Below, one piece after another: positions 1 through 7,410 of a DNA stretch of 33,870 bases. A model generated the notes under the pieces. It was not told the origin of the DNA. It worked only from the letters and a program-made list of their open reading frames with translations, and made no database searches. Source of the stretch: DSAR01 sp034437315 (lineage in GTDB: Bacteria > Chloroflexota > Anaerolineae > B4-G1). The translations under genes were made by a program, and so were the position numbers. The DNA is taken from the NCBI GenBank assembly GCA_034437315.1, contig DAOTUC010000306.1, positions 1-33,870 on the forward strand. Direction: 5' to 3'. The first letter of the stretch is position 1. Each line of letters begins with the position of its first letter.

Positions 1-3
1 GCG

Positions 4-101
4 AGACCCTAAAGGTTTTGCTCAAGGCCGCACAAACAACGTTTTTGCCTTAAACAATGACCTTTTTCCATCAAAACCAGCGCAAAAACCTTTAGGGTCT
101 A
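4..101. repeat. Short element with ~18-bp terminal inverted repeats
   Basis: The left arm AGACCCTAAAGGTTTTGC begins at 4, and its near-perfect reverse complement ends at 101, with one extra base in the A/T run. About 60 bp lie between the arms and hold no open frame. The structure fits a small non-autonomous inverted-repeat element or a large hairpin. It lies beyond the 3' end of the minus-strand coaD operon, so it may also affect transcript ends. No target-site duplication can be judged because the left flank is only three bases. Confidence 0.6.
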
Positions 102-223
102 TGATGGGCCATGCGAAATCCTGAAGACCCCTACTGATTTGATCTGTTGTTTTTCACAACGAAGGTGTATTATAGAAGGGAGCGCGTAACCTGTCAAGGC
201 GCGATTGGCGACTCCTTGGCAAT

Positions 224-709
224 TTATCTCTCTTGGCGCTTGGCGGTTGGGCTGAACTTTTCCTCGCGCTCGATCTGGATGGTGCGGATGCCGTTCTCAA
301 TGATGGATAGGGCGCGCTTGAGTTCCTGTTCCAGGTTGCAGAGGACGTCGAAGGCGTATTCGTCGGCCCCGTTCTGGATGCTTTCCGCCTCCTGTTCCGT
401 CTGCTCGCGAATGGCGGCAGCCTCTTCCTTGGCAGCCTGGGTGATGGCGTGTTCCGCGGTTAGTTTCGCTGCCTCGCTGCGGGCCAGGTTGACGATGCGT
501 TCCGCTTCCTCCTGGACCTGGGCCATCGTCCGGTCTTTTTCCCGGATGGTGCGCTCGGCCTGGCGCACTTCTTCTGGAATGGAGATGCGCATTTGGTCGA
601 TGAGCGGCCAGATGTGCCGTTCGTCAATCATCCGCAGGCTACCGAATGGCAAGCGCGCGCCTTCTTTGATTACCTCTTCCAAGCGATCGACTAGGTGAAG
701 AATGTCCAT
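224..709 (-). CDS. Small charged coiled-coil protein, function unknown
   Basis: The protein has 161 residues. I chose the start at 709 because GGAGG precedes it closely; the longer reading frame only extends into coaD. A short globular N-terminus (about residues 1-45) is followed by a long Glu/Gln/Ala-rich helix (about 47-115) with heptad character, then a second helix near 117-150. It resembles the charged coiled-coil proteins of this phylum that are often labelled ATP synthase b-like or DivIVA-like, but it has no transmembrane segment and nothing else from an ATP synthase lies nearby, so I do not accept an ATPase role. It follows coaD by 14 bp and is the last gene of the recG-coaD transcription unit. 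A scaffold or cell-division role is possible but unproven. Confidence 0.75.
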   Translation of the reverse strand: MDILHLVDRLEEVIKEGARLPFGSLRMIDERHIWPLIDQMRISIPEEVRQAERTIREKDRTMAQVQEEAERIVNLARSEAAKLTAEHAITQAAKEEAAAIREQTEQEAESIQNGADEYAFDVLCNLEQELKRALSIIENGIRTIQIEREEKFSPTAKRQER

Positions 710-723
710 AATGGCCTCCGGAT

Positions 724-1251
724 TTAGTCGCGTAGTGAAACCAGCGGGACGGGTTCGTCGTTTTTCTTCCGTTCGCGTCTTTTCTGTTCCAGCGCCGCGA
801 TGACGTGGGGGGGCGCCATCTTGCTCACGTTTCCCCCCAGCAATGCAATCTCCTTGACGATGCTGGAGCTGAGAAATGCCTGGGATTGGCGGGTCATCAG
901 GCATACAAACTCGATCTCCGAGGCGAGCTGGCGATTGGTCAAAGCCATTTGATATTCCAGTTCAAAATCGGAGATCACCCGCAGGCCGCGTACGATGGCT
1001 TGCGCGTTGACCTGGCGGGCAAAATCGACCGTCAGGCCGCCGTAGGGCGACACCCGTACATTGGGCAGATCGATCAAAGCCTGGCGGGCCAGCGCTACGC
1101 GCTCCTCAATGGCGAACATCAGGTTTTTTGAAGGCTGGTCGTACACGGCGACGATCAATTCGTCGAAGATGCGCGCCCCACGGGCGGCGATGTCCACGTG
1201 ACCGAGATGTATGGGGTCGAATGTACCGGGATAGATGGCGATGTGGCTCAA
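724..1251 (-). CDS. coaD: Phosphopantetheine adenylyltransferase CoaD
   Basis: CoaD is a cytosolic enzyme that transfers AMP from ATP to 4'-phosphopantetheine, giving dephospho-CoA, the penultimate step of coenzyme A synthesis. The 175-residue length is slightly above the usual ~160 because of a charged C-terminal tail. The nucleotidyltransferase signature GTFDPIHLGH is at residues 9-18, and the second ATP-binding stretch appears as SSSIVKE around residues 128-134. A Lys/Arg-rich tail follows residue 155. The ATG overlaps the recG stop by four bases (ATGA), which implies translational coupling. Pairing of coaD with recG is common in Gram-positive-like bacteria. Identification is secure. Confidence 0.96.
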   Translation of the reverse strand: MSHIAIYPGTFDPIHLGHVDIAARGARIFDELIVAVYDQPSKNLMFAIEERVALARQALIDLPNVRVSPYGGLTVDFARQVNAQAIVRGLRVISDFELEYQMALTNRQLASEIEFVCLMTRQSQAFLSSSIVKEIALLGGNVSKMAPPHVIAALEQKRRERKKNDEPVPLVSLRD

Positions 1252-3734
1252 CTGATCTCTCCTTCTCCCTTCCAGACGCGGGCGACCTGGCGGGCTAGCA
1301 GGCGATTTTCCGGCGCTTCGAGTTCAGGATCGCTCTCGAAAAAGCGCCGGGCCGCCTCTCGGGCCGTTTCAATGAGTTTTAGATTGCTGATGCTGGCGAG
1401 TTGCAGGTCTGGGAAGCCGGATTGGCGCGCGCCCAGGAAATCGCCCGGACCGCGCATCTTCAAATCTTTTTCGGCCAGGACGAAGCCATCGCTGGTCTCC
1501 TCCATCGCCCTGAGCCGTTCCTGGGCCTCCGGCGTATCCGAATCGGAGACGAGGAGGCAGTAGGAGGTGTGCTCGCCCCGCCCGACGCGCCCCCGGAATT
1601 GGTGGAGTTGCGACAGGCCGAAACGCTCCGTCCCTTCGATCAGCATCACGGTCGCGTTGGCGACGTCAATGCCTACCTCGACGACCGCGGTCGAGACGAG
1701 GATGTCGACGTCGCCCCGGGCGAAGCGGGCCATCGTCTCCTCTTTTTCCTCCCCGCTCATCCGGCCGTGGAGCAGCCCCAGGCGTAGGTCGGGGAAGACG
1801 TACTTCTGCAAACGCTCGTGCTCCTCGACGGCGGCCTTGGCTTCGATTTTGTCCGACTCCTCGACTAACGGGCAGATAAGGAAGGCCTGCCGCCCTTTTT
1901 CGACCTGTGACCTGAGGAAGCTGTAGGCGCGCTCTCGCTCGGTGGGCAGGAGCAGGCGAGTGACGATCTCTTTCCTTCCCGGCGGCATCTCGTCGATGAT
2001 CGAGACGTCCAGGTGGCCCCAAATCGTCAGTTCCAGCGAGCGCGGGATGGGGGTAGCCGTCATCACCAGCAGGTGTGGATTGTAATGCCCGTCCTCAGAT
2101 GGGCCGCCAGCGCCTCCCCCCTTCTGGCGCAACGCGGCCCGTTGGCGCACGCCGAAGCGGTGTTGCTCGTCGATCACGGCTAACGCCAGGTCTTTGAACT
2201 GGACGTTCTCCTGGATCAGGGCGTGCGTGCCGACGATGATGTCGATTGCGCCCGAGGCCAGCCCGGCGTAAATATCCGCCCGTTCTTGCCCGGTGACGTC
2301 GCCGCTCAGGAAGCGGATGCTGGGCGTGGGGCCGGCGTGCGCGGTGAACAGTCGATTCAGGGTCTGGTAGTGCTGCTCGGCCAGGATCGCCGTGGGGGCC
2401 ATCAACGCCGCCTGGGTGTTCGATGCGGCCGCCAGCGCCATCGCCGCCGCTGCGACGACCGTCTTGCCCGATCCCACGTCCCCCTGCAGGAGCCGGTTCA
2501 TCGGCCGCTTCGAGCGTAGATCGGAGACGATTTGCCGCAGAGCCCTGTACTGCGCGTCGGTCAGCTCAAACGCGAGGTTTTTGACGAAATTCTGGACGAT
2601 ATCCTCATCCACCATCAGCGCTTGACCCGGTTCCGAGCGCCATTGATGCCGTTGTCTCAATAGGCCAATTTGCACGACGAATAACTCGTCAAAGGTCAAG
2701 CGGGCGCGAGCTTTCTCCAGCGCCGCCTTATCCTCTGGAAAGTGGATCTGAGCGATGGCCGTCTCCAGGTTCATCAGGTTGTACTCGTCCTTCACCGAGG
2801 TGGGCAGGTGGTCGGGTAATCGCTTGGACCAGTAATCGACGGTGCGTTTCATCAAACTGCGCAACCACTTGGCGCGAACGCCGGCCGTCAGTGGGTAGAC
2901 CGGCACGAGACGACCGGTGTGTAACAGTTCGTCTTCCAGCGGTTCCCAGATCGGCGAATTGAAGCATAACCGCCCCAGGTACTCGTTCACCTGTCCGCTG
3001 ATGACGATGTGTTGGCCCTGTTTGATTCGATTGGCCAGGTAGGGTTGATTGAACCACGTCGCATCAATGAAACCGCTCCCATCCGAAAGGGTGGCCTTGA
3101 AGAGCGATCCCCCGCCCCGCGTTTTGCGGGCGCCGGCCTCCCACACCTGGGCGATGATGGTCGTTTCCTCGCCATATTCGAGCCGGTTGATGGGTTTGAG
3201 CTGTGAATAATCATCGTAGCGGCGGGGGAAGCAATAGAGCATATCTCGGATGGTGCGAATGCCTAGCTTGGCCAAGCGCTTGCTTTGCCGGGGCCCGACG
3301 CCGCGCAGGACGGTGACGGGCGATTTCAATCCGGTGCGCCGTTTTTTCGTTTGGCGCGGCGCGGCGTGGCGCGTTTCTGGTTCCGCTTTGACTTTGTCGC
3401 TCTCTCGCTCTTTTTCCTCTTTCGTCTCTTTCGTCTCTTCCGTCTCTTCCGCGCTCTCCGGCGAGGCGGGGATGTCCTCCACGAGGTTGATGAGCGCGTG
3501 TAACGCGCTGCGCCGACTGGCCTGATCGGAGAGGTCGCCGTAAGCGCGCAGCCGCCGGGCGATTTCCTCAATCCAGGCGTCGATCTCCTCGCTCGCCTGG
3601 GGGGCGAAAGCCTTGCGGGCTTCCTCCAGCCACGTCTCAGCGTAGCGGCCCAGTCCGCCAAAGACCGCCCGGTTTTGATATTTCTCCGCTTCGAGATGCA
3701 GGATTTTCGTCAGTTTCTCTGTTGGTGTGATCAT
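1248..3734 (-). CDS. recG: ATP-dependent DNA helicase RecG
   Basis: RecG remodels stalled replication forks and branched DNA using a wedge (OB) domain and a superfamily 2 motor. Visible elements are the helix-hairpin-helix/wedge region from about residue 138, Walker A GDVGSGKT at 418-425, the DEQH box at 522-525, and late helicase motifs including a QFRGRVGRG stretch. At 828 residues it is about 135 longer than E. coli RecG. The excess is an N-terminal helical extension plus a Glu/Lys/Thr linker at about 95-120, which is encoded by a 9-bp tandem repeat. N-terminal extensions occur in RecG of several deep lineages. It starts two bases after the degV stop and overlaps coaD. Confidence 0.95.
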   Translation of the reverse strand: MITPTEKLTKILHLEAEKYQNRAVFGGLGRYAETWLEEARKAFAPQASEEIDAWIEEIARRLRAYGDLSDQASRRSALHALINLVEDIPASPESAEETEETKETKEEKERESDKVKAEPETRHAAPRQTKKRRTGLKSPVTVLRGVGPRQSKRLAKLGIRTIRDMLYCFPRRYDDYSQLKPINRLEYGEETTIIAQVWEAGARKTRGGGSLFKATLSDGSGFIDATWFNQPYLANRIKQGQHIVISGQVNEYLGRLCFNSPIWEPLEDELLHTGRLVPVYPLTAGVRAKWLRSLMKRTVDYWSKRLPDHLPTSVKDEYNLMNLETAIAQIHFPEDKAALEKARARLTFDELFVVQIGLLRQRHQWRSEPGQALMVDEDIVQNFVKNLAFELTDAQYRALRQIVSDLRSKRPMNRLLQGDVGSGKTVVAAAAMALAAASNTQAALMAPTAILAEQHYQTLNRLFTAHAGPTPSIRFLSGDVTGQERADIYAGLASGAIDIIVGTHALIQENVQFKDLALAVIDEQHRFGVRQRAALRQKGGGAGGPSEDGHYNPHLLVMTATPIPRSLELTIWGHLDVSIIDEMPPGRKEIVTRLLLPTERERAYSFLRSQVEKGRQAFLICPLVEESDKIEAKAAVEEHERLQKYVFPDLRLGLLHGRMSGEEKEETMARFARGDVDILVSTAVVEVGIDVANATVMLIEGTERFGLSQLHQFRGRVGRGEHTSYCLLVSDSDTPEAQERLRAMEETSDGFVLAEKDLKMRGPGDFLGARQSGFPDLQLASISNLKLIETAREAARRFFESDPELEAPENRLLARQVARVWKGEGEIS

Positions 3735-3736
3735 AA

Positions 3737-4654
3737 TTAGAATGGCAACTTTTGCTCTTTGCCCTCGTAGACGACCACGCCTGTGCCGTCGGGGCCGATG
3801 TGAGAGGCCAATAGCGGCCCGTAGAGTAGGCCTGGTATCTCCGGAAGATCGGGCGCGATCGACTCCAATTGCTCCCTCAACATTTTGGTCTTATCGGTGG
3901 GGTAGGATGTGCTTTGCAGGATGGCCATTTGCTCGATGTATGTGAATTCCTCTGCGAAATCGGCCAATTTATCCATGGCCTTGTCCTGATCGCGCACTTT
4001 TTCCATCGGGATGATTTGTCCCTCTTCCATCGCCAGGAATGGGCGGATGTCCAACATAGAGCCGAGAATCGCCTGGGCCGGGCTGATAAGGCCGCTATAT
4101 TCCAGATAATCCATCGTATCGGTGACGAGGACGATGTAGATACGGCGTACGATGCCGCGGATCTCGCGCATGACCTCCGAAAGCGGCAGGGATTGGGCGG
4201 CCAACTCGGCCGCCTCCAGAACCAGGATGTCTAGGCCCAATGAGAGGGTCTCGGAATTCATAATAGCGATGTCGCAGCGGCCCATAAAGTCGCGGGCCGC
4301 TCTGTGGGCTTCGCGGCAAATGGGGCTTAAATTGGCTGAAGAGTGGAGCGAGATGATTTGGTCGGTGCGCCGGGTGAGCTTTTTATATACCTGCCGGAAA
4401 TCATTGGCGGTCGGCCCGACGATGGTGGGGCGAACCCGTTCGCGCCCCATCAAGAGCACCAGTTCCTCGTGGTCGAGTTCGGTGATGTCCTGGTAGACCT
4501 GGGAAGCTTTCACCTTGGGCGATCTCAGTCGATCTAACAGACCGGCGTGGGGATCGATCTGAATCTTTAGAGGAACGATGGTGATGTCGAGTCGTTGGGC
4601 GATCTCGGGGCTAATAGTCGATGCGCTATCTGTGACGACGTGTACTTTGGACAC
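3737..4654 (-). CDS. DegV family fatty-acid-binding protein (FakB-like)
   Basis: DegV/FakB proteins bind a fatty acid and present its carboxylate to the kinase FakA for phosphorylation. The 305-residue length is slightly above the usual ~280. The N-terminal VTDSAST (about 7-13) is the family hallmark, and the C-terminal SHIGPDGTG corresponds to the conserved HIGPHxGPG loop. The middle motif normally written SxxLSGTY reads SSANLSPIC here, so part of the lipid-carboxylate site is altered. I chose the GTG start because AAGGAGG lies seven bases upstream. fakA lies just upstream across a repeat element, which supports the FakB role. It is coupled to recG with two bases between genes. Confidence 0.88.
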   Translation of the reverse strand: MSKVHVVTDSASTISPEIAQRLDITIVPLKIQIDPHAGLLDRLRSPKVKASQVYQDITELDHEELVLLMGRERVRPTIVGPTANDFRQVYKKLTRRTDQIISLHSSANLSPICREAHRAARDFMGRCDIAIMNSETLSLGLDILVLEAAELAAQSLPLSEVMREIRGIVRRIYIVLVTDTMDYLEYSGLISPAQAILGSMLDIRPFLAMEEGQIIPMEKVRDQDKAMDKLADFAEEFTYIEQMAILQSTSYPTDKTKMLREQLESIAPDLPEIPGLLYGPLLASHIGPDGTGVVVYEGKEQKLPF

Positions 4655-4674
4655 AGACCCTCCTTAAGGTATGA

Positions 4675-4703
4675 AATAATCTGTATGATGTCTATTTTGA
4701 CAA
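4675..4703 (-). promoter_or_regulatory. Candidate promoter for degV-recG-coaD
   Basis: Read on the minus strand there is a -35-like TTGTCA, a 17-base spacer and an AT-rich -10-like ATTATT, about 20 bases before the degV start. The -10 match is poor. The site abuts the outer edge of the multi-hairpin element, so it could restart transcription downstream of that insertion. Confidence 0.35.
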
Positions 4704-4704
4704 T

Positions 4705-4873
4705 GTTAACTTCGAGTCCCACGGCGGTTGAAACCGCGTGCAACGGCGTGTAAAAAACACGCGCTGCAAAGTCACCCTTCGGCGGCTGGCAGTTAATCCG
4801 CGAATGCGGATTTCGCACCGCGTCACTGACACGCGGTAGCTCGCGAATTCATTCGCCAGGCTGTTAAGTTAAC
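4705..4873. repeat. Multi-hairpin element bounded by GTTAACTT inverted ends
   Basis: The element begins GTTAACTT (4705-4712) and ends AAGTTAAC (4866-4873), a perfect 8-bp inverted pair. Between them lie at least five small hairpins, including GCGGTT/AACCGC with a two-base loop at 4724-4737, CGTGT/ACACG, ATCCGC/GCGGAT, CCGCGT/ACGCGG and GCGAAT/ATTCGC. No convincing gene reads through it. It fills most of the gap between fakA and degV and looks like a REP- or MITE-type insertion. Confidence 0.55.
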
Positions 4874-4886
4874 CTTGTCGAACTAT

Positions 4887-6566
4887 TTATTCGACTGAAA
4901 CGATGTAGTAATAATGGGGTTGCCCCCCTTCGACAACCTCAATTTCTCCATCCGGCCATTTTTGCGCCAGGACCTCGCTCAATGCGTGGGCCTCTTCTTC
5001 GACCACGTCTTCCCCGTAGTAGAGCGTGATGATCTCGCTGAAATCGTCGATCAGTTCGTCTAACAGCGCCGAGGCGACTTCGGTGATGGTCTCACCGCTG
5101 ATTTTAAGCTCGCCGTTGTGCAAGCCGATGATCTGACCGTCGGCGATGTCCAGGCCGTTGAGTTTGACCGAGCGGGTCGCCGTGGTGATTTCCCCGGTCT
5201 CCACCTCTTCCAGGGCGTCCATCATCATCCCGACGTTGGTCTCGAAATCGGCTTGCGCGTTGATGGCGAACGTCGCCGCGATACCCTGGGGGATGGAGCG
5301 ACTGGGGATGACGGCGACGTCTTTGGGGCTCATCTCGCGGGCCTGTTCGGCCGCCAGAATGACGTTGCTGTTGTTGGGTAGCACGATCACGTGTTCAGCC
5401 GGCGTATGTTCGATCGCTTCCAGCAAATCCTGCGTGCTAGGGTTCATCGTCTGCCCGCCCTGGACGATGGCTTGTACCCCCAGGCTCTTGAAGACGCGCG
5501 CCAACCCTTCGCCCATCACCACCGATACGATTCCGATGTCGTCGCCCAGGCTCGGCATCCCTTCCTCGCTCGGTTGCGGGGGATGTCCGGGAGGGCGCCC
5601 GCTCTCGACGATGAAGTCCTGGTATTGGGCCTGCATATCTTCGACGACGACGTCGCGCAACGAGCCCAGGTTGGCGCCGTAGCTGATGGGAACCCCTGGA
5701 TCGGGGACGTGGACGTGGACTTTCACCGTCTGCGCGTCTCCCACGGCGAGGGGGCATTCGCCCATATTGGATATGTCCTGAAGGATGGCGTTTTCGTCAA
5801 GCCTCTCTCCGACGATGAGGAATTGGACGTCGTACCCGTAACCCGCTTTCACCTCCATAGGTTTGTCGATCAGGTCGACCGATTCTGTGAGATCAACGTC
5901 CTCCATCAGCGTCTCGCCGTGCATATGGCGCAACATACCTTCCAGGATCACGTATAGCCCCTGCCCGCCGGCGTCGACGACGCCGGCCTCCTTGAGGACG
6001 GGCAGCAGGGACGGCGTGAGCTTGACTGCTTCTCGGGCGGCGGCGACCGCCTGCTCCATCACGATTACCAGGTTTTCCTGCTTTCGGGCGACCCGTTTCA
6101 TCTCGTCGGCGACGGCCCGCACGACCGTCAAGATGGTTCCTTCGACCGGCTTGACGACTCCCTTGTAGGCGGTGTCCGTCGCTTCTTGATAGGCGGACGC
6201 CAGATCCTGGGCGTTGAAGACGTCCTTTTGGTCCAGGCTGCGGGCAAATCCCCGCCATATCTGCGAGAGGATAACGCCGGAATTGCCGCGAGCGCCCATC
6301 AACGCGCCGTGGGCCATTTTGTGGGCGATCTGGCCGACGTTTCGCTCCGGCGAGTCCTTGATCTCCGCCCAGGCGGATTGCATCGTCAAGACCATATTCG
6401 TGCCTGTATCGCCATCGGGGACCGGGTAGACGTTGAGTGAATTGATGACCGTCTGGTGATGCTGGAGCCAGATCATCGCGGCCTTGAATAGATGCTTGAA
6501 TTCCTGCCCGTCGGTGATCAGTTGCGGATGGCGGGAGGTAGCTGGTGAAGTTTTTAATTTCGTCAA
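4887..6566 (-). CDS. fakA: Fatty acid kinase FakA (DAK2/DhaL domain protein)
   Basis: FakA phosphorylates FakB-bound fatty acids to acyl-phosphates for phospholipid synthesis. At 559 residues it matches the usual ~550. The DhaL-type kinase domain occupies about residues 20-215, with the Mg-ATP-binding motif NVYPVPDGDTGTNM at 45-58 and a second glycine-rich ARGNSGVILSQ segment further on. The middle and C-terminal regions match the FakA-specific domains. I chose TTG at 6566: a GAGAGG box precedes it and the Asp23 gene stops 12 bases before. It follows the Asp23 gene directly and precedes degV/fakB across a repeat element, so both halves of the fatty-acid kinase are linked here. Confidence 0.92.
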   Translation of the reverse strand: MTKLKTSPATSRHPQLITDGQEFKHLFKAAMIWLQHHQTVINSLNVYPVPDGDTGTNMVLTMQSAWAEIKDSPERNVGQIAHKMAHGALMGARGNSGVILSQIWRGFARSLDQKDVFNAQDLASAYQEATDTAYKGVVKPVEGTILTVVRAVADEMKRVARKQENLVIVMEQAVAAAREAVKLTPSLLPVLKEAGVVDAGGQGLYVILEGMLRHMHGETLMEDVDLTESVDLIDKPMEVKAGYGYDVQFLIVGERLDENAILQDISNMGECPLAVGDAQTVKVHVHVPDPGVPISYGANLGSLRDVVVEDMQAQYQDFIVESGRPPGHPPQPSEEGMPSLGDDIGIVSVVMGEGLARVFKSLGVQAIVQGGQTMNPSTQDLLEAIEHTPAEHVIVLPNNSNVILAAEQAREMSPKDVAVIPSRSIPQGIAATFAINAQADFETNVGMMMDALEEVETGEITTATRSVKLNGLDIADGQIIGLHNGELKISGETITEVASALLDELIDDFSEIITLYYGEDVVEEEAHALSEVLAQKWPDGEIEVVEGGQPHYYYIVSVE

Positions 6567-6578
6567 ACCGTTATCCTC

Positions 6579-6938
6579 TCAATCAATGTTGCTGATGCGT
6601 AAGCCTGTCACGTGCACGTTGACCTCGGAAACCGGCAGGCCCAGCGCGCGCTCGACGCTGTATTTGACCACGTTCATCACACTGCGGGCGACCGCGGCGA
6701 CTCGCGTGCCATATTCGATGATGACGTAGACGTCAATGGCGATGCGCCCATTTTCTTCGATTCGCACGTCGACCCCGCGCTTGCTATCTTTGTAAAGAAT
6801 GTTGACAAGCCCGGTCGGCAGGTCTTTGGCAGCGGTTCCCACGACACCATAGCTGGTCAAGACTGCTTCGTGTACAATGCTAGCGATTGCCGTGGACGAT
6901 ACCTCAATGCGCCCTAAATTTGACGTTTTTTCTAGCAT
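6579..6938 (-). CDS. Asp23/Gls24 family envelope stress response protein
   Basis: The protein has 119 residues and shows the Asp23 pattern: a beta segment near the start (LGRIEVSSTAIASIVHEAV), a central GVDVRIEENGRIAIDVYVIIEYGTR core (about residues 59-83; split here from one run) and a C-terminal VSEVNVHVTGL strand. Asp23 proteins are cytosolic and membrane-associated, and are linked to envelope or alkaline stress. I chose the ATG at 6938 because GGGGAGAGG precedes it; the frame upstream of it is unlikely to be coding. The protein is first in the unit with fakA, a pairing seen widely in Firmicutes-like genomes. A matching membrane anchor, AmaP, is encoded at 15344. Confidence 0.9.
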   Translation of the reverse strand: MLEKTSNLGRIEVSSTAIASIVHEAVLTSYGVVGTAAKDLPTGLVNILYKDSKRGVDVRIEENGRIAIDVYVIIEYGTRVAAVARSVMNVVKYSVERALGLPVSEVNVHVTGLRISNID

Positions 6939-6984
6939 AAACCTCTCCCCAGGATAGTGGTGTTCGTCTGGTTGCGTGAACGAG

Positions 6985-7013
6985 TTGCGCAAACGATTTT
7001 CTTGTGGTATGAT
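6985..7013 (+). promoter_or_regulatory. rpmB promoter
   Basis: TTGCGC at 6985-6990 and TATGAT at 7008-7013 are separated by exactly 17 bases, a good sigma-70-type arrangement. Transcription would begin about 28 bases before the rpmB start. It lies in the divergent gap shared with the minus-strand Asp23 gene. Confidence 0.65.
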
Positions 7014-7047
7014 AACCCCCGCGAAAAAATATAGCGAGGTGATAATT

Positions 7048-7230
7048 ATGGCAAAATGTGAAATGTGTGGCAAAAGTCCACAATTTGGACATAACGTCAG
7101 CCACTCCAAAAAGGCAACAAAACGTCAATTTAAGCCCAACATTCAACGTGTGCGGGTGACGATTGACGGTCATGCGCGCCGGATGCACCTGTGCACCCGT
7201 TGCCTGCGAACCTTGAGCAAGGATCGTTAA
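7048..7230 (+). CDS. rpmB: 50S ribosomal protein L28
   Basis: The 60-residue product begins MAKCEMCGK and continues with GHNVSHSKKATKRQFKPN, the classic bL28 signature. CxxC pairs near the start (CEMC) and near the end (CTRC) mark the zinc-binding form. I chose the ATG at 7048 because GAGGTGAT precedes it and because ribosomal L28 begins there. It is a single-gene unit with its own promoter and a strong terminator, divergent from the Asp23-fakA unit. Confidence 0.97.
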   Translation: MAKCEMCGKSPQFGHNVSHSKKATKRQFKPNIQRVRVTIDGHARRMHLCTRCLRTLSKDR

Positions 7231-7271
7231 TTGGCAGGTTCATCCGCGTAACAAAGAACGTCTTGACGTTC

Positions 7272-7311
7272 CCTGGTGAAGTAGAAGTAAACGCTTCACC
7301 AGGTTTTTTTT
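7272..7311 (+). terminator. Rho-independent terminator of rpmB
   Basis: The 10-bp stem CCTGGTGAAG/CTTCACCAGG (7272-7281 with 7294-7303) has a 12-base loop and is followed by eight T residues. A smaller hairpin, GAACGTC/GACGTTC, immediately precedes it at 7256-7271. Confidence 0.93.
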
Positions 7312-7363
7312 GTGAGAAGACGCCGCGTCCGCCCTTGTTCATTCGTTGTTTGCCCATTGAAGT

Positions 7364-7392
7364 ATGATACAACGACTTGGGAGATTTGGCAA
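7364..7392 (-). promoter_or_regulatory. Candidate minus-strand promoter facing rpmB
   Basis: On the minus strand TTGCCA and TATCAT are separated by 17 bases. Transcription would run leftward through the rpmB terminator and antisense to rpmB. No convincing protein gene lies downstream of it on that strand. It could give an antisense or small RNA, or be a chance match. Confidence 0.3.
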
Positions 7393-7410
7393 CTGATGGA
7401 AGGCGGGCGC

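Noticed and set aside
160..180. Promoter-like TTGTTT...TATAGA on the plus strand
   Set aside because: No plus-strand gene lies downstream; the region converges on a minus-strand gene end.
147..698. Plus-strand frame of 183 codons opposite the coiled-coil gene
   Set aside because: It is the mirror of the minus-strand coiled-coil gene, its product is Ser/Arg-rich without family features, and it lacks a ribosome site.
4567..4818. Minus-strand frame of 83 codons between fakA and degV
   Set aside because: It runs through the hairpin element and over the degV ribosome site and start; the composition reflects the palindromes.
7130..7360. Minus-strand frame antisense to rpmB starting MGKQRMNKGGRG
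   Set aside because: It has no ribosome site, crosses the rpmB terminator hairpin and shows no family features; only the promoter-like pair upstream was kept as a weak signal.
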